5,443 nt of DNA from UBA4717 sp045531795 (GTDB taxonomy: Bacteria > Bacillota > Clostridia > Oscillospirales > CAG-272), in NCBI GenBank assembly GCA_045531795.1, contig JAZSET010000122.1, positions 1-5,443 on the forward strand, read 5' to 3'. The notes beneath the pieces were generated by a model that did no database searches, was not told the origin of the DNA, and saw nothing but the letters and a program-made list of their open reading frames with translations. Of this stretch, positions 1 to 5,443 are shown one piece after another. Positions within the stretch are counted from its first letter, which is position 1. Every line of letters starts with the position of its first letter. A program made the translations under genes and the position numbers.

Positions 1-677
1 ATATGCCCAAGGATAAAGACGGTGAACTGTTCTATAAAATAATGCGCGAAAGCTATGATATTCTTGAAAATCATCCTATAAACATAAAGCGTCGCGAGCG
101 CGGACTTAAACCTGCAAACTCTGCGTGGTTCTGGAGCCCCGGCAGAAAGCCCTCTCTTCCTGTATTTAAAGAAAAATGGGGACTTGATGCTACTGTAATA
201 TCTGCAGTAGACCTTATCAAAGGTATCGGCCTTTGTGCAGGTATGGAATCAATTGATGTTGACGGTGCGACAGGTAATGTACATACCAACTACAAGGGAA
301 AGGCTGACGCGGCAATTGATGCTTTCAAGAGAGGACGCGAACTTGTATATCTTCACGTTGAAGCTCCCGACGAGTGCGGTCACAGGGCTGAACTTGACAA
401 CAAGATACTCTCTGTTGAAAAGATAGACAAACTTATTCTTGAGCCGGTTTATAACTATCTCACCGAAAGCAACGAAGACTTTTCGATCCTTGTTCTTCCC
501 GATCATCCGACTCCGATTTGCAGACGCACACATACAATGGAACCTGTACCTTTCTTTATTTATTCGTCAGACAAGAAAAACGACGGTGTTGAAATGTACA
601 GCGAAAAGAACTGCGAAAAAACAGGGAACTACATACCTGATGGATATAAACTTCTTGATTCATTTATCAGAAAATAA
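1..677 (+). CDS. apgM: Cofactor-independent phosphoglycerate mutase-like enzyme (ApgM family), C-terminal part; possible homoserine kinase
   Basis: This is the C-terminal 224 or so residues of a metal-dependent enzyme of the alkaline phosphatase superfamily. Family members are about 400 residues long, so the N-terminal part with the phospho-acceptor serine lies before the window; the ATG at position 3 is probably an internal methionine. Numbering from it, the conserved metal-binding pattern is visible: D123 and H127 in APDECGH, D167-H168 in LPDHPTP, and H177 in RRTHT. PANSAWFW (38-45) and SAVDLIKGIG (67-76) are also typical of the archaeal-type family. Known members interconvert 2- and 3-phosphoglycerate in glycolysis in the cytoplasm, but one bacterial subgroup has been proposed to act as homoserine kinase in threonine synthesis. 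The fragment alone cannot separate these two roles; upstream genes might. It ends 14 bases before the signal peptidase gene. Family assignment is secure, the exact substrate is not. Confidence 0.9.
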   Translation, partial: MPKDKDGELFYKIMRESYDILENHPINIKRRERGLKPANSAWFWSPGRKPSLPVFKEKWGLDATVISAVDLIKGIGLCAGMESIDVDGATGNVHTNYKGKADAAIDAFKRGRELVYLHVEAPDECGHRAELDNKILSVEKIDKLILEPVYNYLTESNEDFSILVLPDHPTPICRRTHTMEPVPFFIYSSDKKNDGVEMYSEKNCEKTGNYIPDGYKLLDSFIRK

Positions 678-691
678 CGAGAGGCGTAATT

Positions 692-1279
692 ATGTCAAAT
701 AATGAAAGTAAATCTATAAAGATTGCCAAGACAATATACGATATTGTTGAAATGGTGGTCGTAGCTCTCCTTATAACAATACTGATTTTTATGTTTGTCG
801 GCAGATTAACTGTAGTTGACGGGCCGTCTATGATGAACACACTACACGATAAAGAAGTGCTTGTTGTTTCAAATATGGGATATACACCCAAACAAGGTGA
901 TATTGTTGTTTTCCAGCAGCCTGACAGCCACGTTAACGGAGCAATTGTCAAAAGAGTAATTGCCACAGGCGGTCAGACTGTTGATATAGATTTTGACAAC
1001 TGGATTGTATATGTTGACGGTGAGCCGCTGTATTCAGATATTGACGGAAATCCTGAAATAGAGCCATATGTAAATTATGAAGACGGCAGGAGAATGAATG
1101 AATATGACAAAGATTTTCCTATTACAGTGCCCGAGGGTGAACTGTTTTTAATGGGTGACAACCGTAATCATTCCAATGACAGCAGAAGCACCGACATAGA
1201 TACTGTTGACGAAAGATATATATTCGGCAGAGTCTTGTTCCGTATGAGTCCGCTTACAAAATTCGGACCTGTAAAGTAG
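692..1279 (+). CDS. lepB: Type I signal peptidase
   Basis: Membrane-bound serine protease that cuts signal peptides from proteins leaving through the Sec or Tat routes. The 195-residue protein has a short charged cytoplasmic N-terminus, one membrane anchor at about residues 18-37, and an extracytoplasmic catalytic domain. The catalytic serine is S46 in VDGPSMMNTL, and the general-base lysine is K87 in IVKRVIATGG. The third conserved box, GDNRNHSNDSR, is at 155-165, and a final FGRVLFR segment (178-184) completes the family pattern. Length and single anchor fit the Gram-positive SipS type rather than the longer two-anchor E. coli LepB. The start is supported by GAGAGG at 679-684, seven bases before the ATG, and by the anchor following at the expected distance. 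All catalytic parts are present, so it should be active. The locus may not be the only signal peptidase gene in the genome, since Gram-positives often have several. Confidence 0.96.
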   Translation: MSNNESKSIKIAKTIYDIVEMVVVALLITILIFMFVGRLTVVDGPSMMNTLHDKEVLVVSNMGYTPKQGDIVVFQQPDSHVNGAIVKRVIATGGQTVDIDFDNWIVYVDGEPLYSDIDGNPEIEPYVNYEDGRRMNEYDKDFPITVPEGELFLMGDNRNHSNDSRSTDIDTVDERYIFGRVLFRMSPLTKFGPVK

Positions 1280-1282
1280 GAG
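1278..1282 (+). promoter_or_regulatory. Ribosome binding site overlapping the lepB stop codon
   Basis: AGGAG lies six bases before the ATG at 1289 and shares bases with the TAG stop codon (1277-1279) of the signal peptidase gene. It fixes the start of the next gene and suggests that ribosomes ending on lepB help start translation of the membrane protein. Confidence 0.75.
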
Positions 1283-1288
1283 AATAAT

Positions 1289-1855
1289 ATGGGTTTCGGA
1301 CTGCTCTTTGTTGGCTACTTATTAGCCTTTGGTTTTACTTCGGGTGCTAATTACTTGTTAAGTCTTGTAGCACTTGTTGGATGTACTTTTATATTTGCGG
1401 CATCTAAAAAGCTTTCTCAATATGAAAAATCTTTCAACTATTGCAAAGTTACAGCAATAATACTCGGTGTATCATACATTTTTAACACAGGGGTACAACT
1501 GTGCAACCAATATGACCTGATTTCTTCTGACAATATTATTATAAAGTTTGCAAGAGCATTCATCATTATAAGTGTATTTGTCTATAACTTGTTTATGTAC
1601 AGAGCAATTTTCAGAATTGCACACTCGATTGATGATAAAAAGCTATGCAAAGACGCATTGATAAATTTCGTTTTAATGGTGGCCTATTATTTTTCAATGT
1701 CTCTGACATTTCTTTCGTCCTACATATCGCTTGCAGCATCAATTCTTGCGGTCGTATGGCTTATTTTAAGTGTATGGCTCACACTTAGTTCCTATATGCG
1801 TATATGTCTGCCGGGAGATGAAGATATGCCCGAAAAGAAGATTTCAAACAAATAA
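1289..1855 (+). CDS. Multi-pass membrane protein of unknown function
   Basis: I do not recognise this 188-residue protein. It is strongly hydrophobic, with about six likely membrane segments at residues 3-18, 21-38, 53-70, 86-105, 123-143 and 146-168. A polar, charged tail follows (about 171-188, including GDEDMPEKK). A short lysine-rich turn follows the second segment (SKKLSQYEKS, 39-48), and a charged loop (HSIDDKKLCKD, 112-122) separates segments four and five. I see no catalytic motif, nucleotide-binding loop or transporter signature. The start is well supported by AGGAG ending six bases upstream. The gene lies nine bases after lepB and 13 before another membrane protein whose order of segments and loops looks similar, so the two may be relatives or partners. 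That it is a real gene is supported by the spacing, the ribosome binding site and the coherent membrane topology. Confidence 0.85.
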   Translation: MGFGLLFVGYLLAFGFTSGANYLLSLVALVGCTFIFAASKKLSQYEKSFNYCKVTAIILGVSYIFNTGVQLCNQYDLISSDNIIIKFARAFIIISVFVYNLFMYRAIFRIAHSIDDKKLCKDALINFVLMVAYYFSMSLTFLSSYISLAASILAVVWLILSVWLTLSSYMRICLPGDEDMPEKKISNK

Positions 1856-1858
1856 TTA

Positions 1859-1863
1859 CGGAG
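1859..1863 (+). promoter_or_regulatory. Ribosome binding site that sets the start of the large membrane protein
   Basis: CGGAG is five bases before the ATG at 1869. The open frame runs back to an ATG at 1770, but that would overlap the previous gene by 86 bases and add a polar, cysteine-containing leader of 33 residues. This site favours 1869, after which a hydrophobic segment starts at once. Confidence 0.7.
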
Positions 1864-1868
1864 TACAT

Positions 1869-3194
1869 ATGAACTGTCTTAAGCTTATTATAGCATTTGT
1901 TTTTTTGTTTAATCCGCAGGTTAATCTTATAGATATCTTTCCTGATTTTATTGCCTGGGTTTTAATACTTTCTTCGCTGAAAAAAGTCAGGTATTTGTCA
2001 ATTCAGAGTGAATATGCAATCTCAGCCATTACAAAAATGTCTGTTCTGAGTTTACTTGCTTTTCTGACTGTATTCTTGCTGCCTCAACTTGACGCAACAA
2101 TGATACTTACAATTACATTTGTAATCAATGTTTTAAAGCTTGTATGGGGTATTCCTGCCTTTAAGTATTTGTTTGCAGGGCTTTCTGAATTGTCAGGACT
2201 CTATAACGGAAAAGGTGTTTATTTGCCGATACACAACTCAAAAAGAGAGGGCGTGGATATTGCTGAAAAACTAACTTTGTTTTTCTACATTTCCACATCG
2301 GTCTTAGCCACAATCCCGGAGTTCATCGAGCTTACCCGTGACAGTTCTCTGATAATGAGTGAGGGAAGGCGTGCACTTTATACATTCAAGCCTGTATTTT
2401 ATGTAATTACAGTTACGATAATGCTTGTGACAGGCATAGTCTGGCTTACATATATAACTCCATTTGTAAGGAATATCAGCAAAGATAAAGTATTTCTTTC
2501 AGCTATAGAAGATGCATATAATATTAAAATAGTCGAAACAGGGAAGCACAGGGGAATTGAACTAAAAAATGCATTCTCGCTTCTTTCCATTTCAGGACTA
2601 TTTTTAATACCGGTAATATTTGATGGAATGGATATATTTCCGAGGTTTTTATTACCTGTTTTCATATTTGCATTTGTATTAAAAATTGCAAAGAACGGAT
2701 ATAAATCCGTATTACTCAAAGTGCTTTCGGTTTCATCAATTGTAATCTCCTTAATTTGCTATGTTTTAAGGTGGATTTTCGTTACAGAATTTTCGTATGA
2801 CTCGATTGAACGCTCTTTTGCAGCATACGACCTGTTTATGCTGATTACAGTATTTTTAATTGCTGAATTCCTTATGTTTGTTATTCTTCAGATTTTTCTT
2901 AACAGAGAAGTGTATAAAATCTCTATAAACGATGCGGTAGTTGAACCCGCGGAGGTTTTTAAAGAAAGAATATTACGCAAAAATAATTTGGCACTCAGAA
3001 ATTATAAAAAGAAACTGACAGTAACAAGCATCCTGCTTGTATTAGCAGCATTTTTTTCAGTAATGACATTTGTTAGCAATATACTGTTGCCGCAATCCTT
3101 TATGATTGCTGTTGTAATGGCGATTATCCACTTTGCTTATTCATACAGTACTTATTCAAATATCCGTGAAAATATAGACAAAAAATATCTCTAA
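1869..3194 (+). CDS. Polytopic membrane protein of unknown function with probable internal duplication
   Basis: I do not recognise a named family with certainty. From the ATG at 1869 the protein has 441 residues and about 12 hydrophobic segments, near residues 2-17, 19-37, 53-72, 77-97, 134-150, 175-198, 236-251, 254-272, 281-302, 319-343, 384-403 and 407-424. The N-terminus (FNPQVNLIDIFPDFIAWVLI, 14-33) resembles the start of uncharacterised clostridial membrane proteins as I remember them. IDIFPDF (21-27) has a weaker counterpart, MDIFPRF (254-260), and segment and loop order in residues 1-200 and 230-441 looks alike, suggesting a doubled six-helix unit. The polar loops at 108-132 and 345-383 are probably on one side of the membrane; the second is rich in lysine and arginine. 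No ATP-binding, protease or glycosyltransferase motif is visible. Neighbours are another small membrane protein and topB. A transport, lipid or envelope role is possible but unsupported. Confidence 0.85.
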   Translation: MNCLKLIIAFVFLFNPQVNLIDIFPDFIAWVLILSSLKKVRYLSIQSEYAISAITKMSVLSLLAFLTVFLLPQLDATMILTITFVINVLKLVWGIPAFKYLFAGLSELSGLYNGKGVYLPIHNSKREGVDIAEKLTLFFYISTSVLATIPEFIELTRDSSLIMSEGRRALYTFKPVFYVITVTIMLVTGIVWLTYITPFVRNISKDKVFLSAIEDAYNIKIVETGKHRGIELKNAFSLLSISGLFLIPVIFDGMDIFPRFLLPVFIFAFVLKIAKNGYKSVLLKVLSVSSIVISLICYVLRWIFVTEFSYDSIERSFAAYDLFMLITVFLIAEFLMFVILQIFLNREVYKISINDAVVEPAEVFKERILRKNNLALRNYKKKLTVTSILLVLAAFFSVMTFVSNILLPQSFMIAVVMAIIHFAYSYSTYSNIRENIDKKYL

Positions 3195-3197
3195 GGA
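3193..3197 (+). promoter_or_regulatory. Ribosome binding site overlapping the upstream stop codon
   Basis: AAGGA, part of the run TAAGGA, lies seven bases before the topoisomerase ATG at 3205 and uses the last two bases of the TAA stop codon (3192-3194) of the membrane protein gene. It supports the chosen start and suggests coupled translation. Confidence 0.72.
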
Positions 3198-3204
3198 ATA
3201 ATCT

Positions 3205-5421
3205 ATGAAACTGATCATCGCAGAAAAGCCCTCGCTTGCCCGTAATATCGTGTCAAGCATTGGCAATATGACTCAGAAGCAGAGCTATTATGAGGGCTCG
3301 GAATACATTGTTACGTGGGCTTTTGGTCACCTTTTTTCGTTATGCGATATAGACGATTATTCTCCGAATCCTGACGGGTCAAAAAAATGGACAATGGACA
3401 ACCTGCCTTGCTTTCCCGATGAGTTTAAGTTCAGACTACGTCTTGATGAAACAAAAAATACCGACAAAGGTGTAGAAAGACAATTTGATGTAATTAAGAC
3501 ATTATGCGAAAGAGAAGATGTTGATACTATAATCAATGCAGGAGACTCTGACCGTGAGGGTGAAATAATTATAAGACTTTGTGTTAATAATACCCGTGCA
3601 GCTCAACTTGGAAAGTCGCTTAAAAGGCTCTGGCTTCCCGATCAGACCTCCGAGACCATTCGCTCGGCACTTATTGAGATGAAAGACGAAAGTGAATATA
3701 ACTGCCTTGCAGATGAGGGATTTGCAAGAACATATATTGATTGGCTGTATGGTGTCAATTTAACAAGATATGCTACCCTTAAATGCGGGACACTTCTCAG
3801 AGTCGGCAGAGTTATTATCCCGATCGTTAAGGCTATTTATGACAGAGATATGTCGATTCGCAATTTCGTACCCGAAAAATACTATACTATCGCAAGTAAA
3901 ACCGAACGAGACGGTGAAAAAATAGAACTTATAAGCAAAAATAAATACTCGGCAGACGAAATATCAAAAGCAAATGCTGACTGTTTAAAATATAACAGTG
4001 CTCAGACAATTGTAACTGCGAGAAAAAGTAAGAAAGATAAATTATCTCCGGGAAAGCTTTATTCGCTTTCCAAACTTCAAAATGTCCTTGGCAAAAAATT
4101 CAAGATGCCAATGGAAAAGAGCCTCTCAATAGTTCAGAAACTGTATGAAGAGGGATATGTAACTTATCCGCGTACTAACAGCGAGTACCTTGCAACTGCC
4201 GAACAGGACAAAATCAAGAAAATTATATCAGGCATAAAAAAGATCGGTTATCCGGTTGAATTCAAATTCAGCAAAACTATTTTTGATGACTCTAAAATCG
4301 AGTCTCATTCAGCGCTGACTCCAACATATAAAATACCCGACAAAACCAGACTGAGCGAAGAGGAAATGCAGGTATATTCTACAATTCTGAGAAGATTTGT
4401 TGCGGTATTCTGCTCAGAAGAATGTAAGGTTGAAAAAACGGAAATAACCATTAAAACAGGAGAATTTGAAACCTTTACATTAAAGGGGACTGTTATTCTC
4501 GAAAGGGGTTGGACAAAGTATGATGATTATTCGCAAAAGGATAAAATACTCCCGCCTCTTGAAAAGGGTGATATAATAGAAACAGCCTTTGCTCCGCTTG
4601 AAAAGGAATCATCTCCACCAAAGCATTACACGATTGAAACGCTCAATAACTATTTAAAAAATCCGTTTAAAGAGGATAAACAAAAGAACAGCGACAAAGA
4701 AGAAGACGATAACGAGGATTATAAAGCCATATTTGAGGGCCTTGAGCTTGGAACAGAAGCAACAAGAACCGGTATTATCGAGAATGCGCGTAAAAGCAAC
4801 TATATAAAGCTTAATAAGGATGTCTATACCATTCTTCCTGACGGCGAATACCTTATTGAAGCGCTTATCAGAATGAATATTTCGATGGATAAATACAAGA
4901 CCAGTGAGCTTGGTAAAGCCCTGAAAAGTGTTTACAGGGGCGATATCACAATAGATGAAAGTGTAGCACTCGCACAGCGCGAAATCAGTGAAGTATTCAA
5001 AAAACTCCCTGATATGCCGCTTGATGAGGACACAGATGACGGTTTTTTTGGGGATTATATCGGTAAATGTCCCCTGTGTAACAATGATGTCCTCAAAGGC
5101 AGGTACGGCTATGGCTGCAGAGGATATAAAGACGGTTGTAAATTTAAAATATCGTCTGTTATTTGTAAGCGCGTAATTTCAAAGGCTAACGCAAAACTTT
5201 TGCTTGAAAACGGCAGAAGTTCAAATATAAAAGGATTTATTTCCAAAGCAGGGAAGTCTTTTGATGCTGTATTGAAGCTTGAGGGTGACAAAATAGTATT
5301 TGAATTTGACGATTCAAAAAAAGAAAAAACGATTACAAGTAATGTACCAATAGGATTTACCAATCATCATATTCCAACTGCCGATGACCTGTCGTTTTTA
5401 GATTCAATTCAAACGCAATAA
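3205..5421 (+). CDS. topB: Type IA DNA topoisomerase, topoisomerase III (TopB) type
   Basis: Cytoplasmic enzyme that cuts one DNA strand through a 5'-phosphotyrosine link and passes another strand, relaxing negative supercoils and separating linked DNA. The 738 residues show the full order of parts. The TOPRIM domain (about 1-145) carries E7-K8 in IIAEKPSLARNI and the metal-binding D114, D116 and E118 in GDSDREGE. The strand-binding segment ARTYIDWLYGVNLTRYAT is at 174-191. The catalytic tyrosine is Y321 in VTYPRTNSEYL, with R323 beside it, and H368 lies in SHSALTPT. GTEATRTGIIENARKSNYI (516-534) is the usual late core motif. A four-cysteine zinc finger uses C622, C625, C638 and C645, followed by a topoisomerase C-terminal repeat (about 657-701, with GFISKAGKSFDAVLKLE). 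A charged, low-complexity stretch at 485-507 is probably a flexible loop. The length is close to Bacillus TopB and longer than E. coli TopB. Two motifs differ from the common consensus: GRVIIP where GRVQTP is usual, and RTNS where RTDS is usual. Confidence 0.95.
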   Translation: MKLIIAEKPSLARNIVSSIGNMTQKQSYYEGSEYIVTWAFGHLFSLCDIDDYSPNPDGSKKWTMDNLPCFPDEFKFRLRLDETKNTDKGVERQFDVIKTLCEREDVDTIINAGDSDREGEIIIRLCVNNTRAAQLGKSLKRLWLPDQTSETIRSALIEMKDESEYNCLADEGFARTYIDWLYGVNLTRYATLKCGTLLRVGRVIIPIVKAIYDRDMSIRNFVPEKYYTIASKTERDGEKIELISKNKYSADEISKANADCLKYNSAQTIVTARKSKKDKLSPGKLYSLSKLQNVLGKKFKMPMEKSLSIVQKLYEEGYVTYPRTNSEYLATAEQDKIKKIISGIKKIGYPVEFKFSKTIFDDSKIESHSALTPTYKIPDKTRLSEEEMQVYSTILRRFVAVFCSEECKVEKTEITIKTGEFETFTLKGTVILERGWTKYDDYSQKDKILPPLEKGDIIETAFAPLEKESSPPKHYTIETLNNYLKNPFKEDKQKNSDKEEDDNEDYKAIFEGLELGTEATRTGIIENARKSNYIKLNKDVYTILPDGEYLIEALIRMNISMDKYKTSELGKALKSVYRGDITIDESVALAQREISEVFKKLPDMPLDEDTDDGFFGDYIGKCPLCNNDVLKGRYGYGCRGYKDGCKFKISSVICKRVISKANAKLLLENGRSSNIKGFISKAGKSFDAVLKLEGDKIVFEFDDSKKEKTITSNVPIGFTNHHIPTADDLSFLDSIQTQ

Positions 5422-5443
5422 AAAGAATACCTTTGACCATATG

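Noticed and set aside
439..702. Plus-strand out-of-frame reading frames such as 235-426, 439-702 and 4988-5176
   Set aside because: They lie within confidently assigned genes (ApgM-like enzyme and topB) in another frame and show no family pattern.
1770..1868. Upstream extension of the large membrane protein to an ATG at 1770
   Set aside because: It would overlap the preceding membrane protein gene by 86 bases, has no good ribosome binding site and adds a polar leader; the ATG at 1869 has CGGAG five bases upstream and fits the gene spacing.
2399..2719. Minus-strand open frame of 106 codons inside the large membrane protein gene
   Set aside because: It is opposite a well-supported gene and has no recognisable domain or independent context. 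The same applies to the minus-strand frames at 71-289, 249-533, 667-966 and 5109-5363.
3205..5421. topB as the mark of an integrative conjugative element
   Set aside because: TopB is often carried by conjugative elements, but here no relaxase, type IV secretion gene, integrase or attachment repeat is present and the neighbours are housekeeping genes in a tight operon.
5422..5443. ATG at 5441-5443 as the start of a further gene, or a terminator after topB
   Set aside because: Only 22 bases follow the topB stop. There is no clear ribosome binding site at proper distance from the ATG and no hairpin with a T run, so neither can be supported.
1..5443. CRISPR array, tRNA, riboswitch, insertion sequence or new defence system
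   Set aside because: The window is almost fully filled by five coding genes with gaps of at most 14 bases. I saw no regularly spaced repeats, inverted terminal repeats or defence-type catalytic motifs.

Overview
The window is wholly coding and holds five genes, all on the + strand, separated by only about 9 to 14 bases. It looks like the middle of one polycistronic unit in a low-to-moderate GC Gram-positive bacterium. The protein set and the style of the sequences (archaeal-type phosphoglycerate mutase-like enzyme, short Gram-positive signal peptidase I, clostridial-looking TopB, AGGAG-type ribosome binding sites, AT-rich codons) suggest a member of Clostridia, perhaps an Oscillospiraceae/Ruminococcaceae-like gut organism. 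That placement is an inference from family resemblance, not from a search.

Layout: (1) 1-677, the C-terminal part of a cofactor-independent phosphoglycerate mutase-like enzyme (ApgM family, which also includes proposed homoserine kinases), whose start lies outside the window. (2) 692-1279, a complete type I signal peptidase. (3) 1289-1855, a 188-residue multi-pass membrane protein of unknown function. (4) 1869-3194, a 441-residue polytopic membrane protein of unknown function with about 12 hydrophobic segments and signs of internal duplication. (5) 3205-5421, a complete 738-residue type IA topoisomerase (topoisomerase III, TopB-like) with zinc finger and C-terminal repeat. The last 22 bases hold nothing I can support.

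Shine-Dalgarno sequences lie just upstream of each of genes 2-5, and two of them overlap the stop codon of the gene before, which suggests coupled translation. No promoter or terminator is visible inside the window. The genes do not form an obvious pathway: central or amino acid metabolism, protein export, two unknown membrane proteins and DNA topology. The co-transcription looks like a housekeeping operon of convenience rather than a dedicated system. There is no integrase, transposase, relaxase, tRNA, CRISPR array or clear repeat that would mark a mobile island.

The least explained part is the pair of adjacent membrane proteins. By eye they share a six-helix layout, present once in the smaller protein and apparently twice in the larger one. 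The topoisomerase also departs from the usual family consensus at two conserved motifs. I did not find convincing evidence for a new defence or mobile system.
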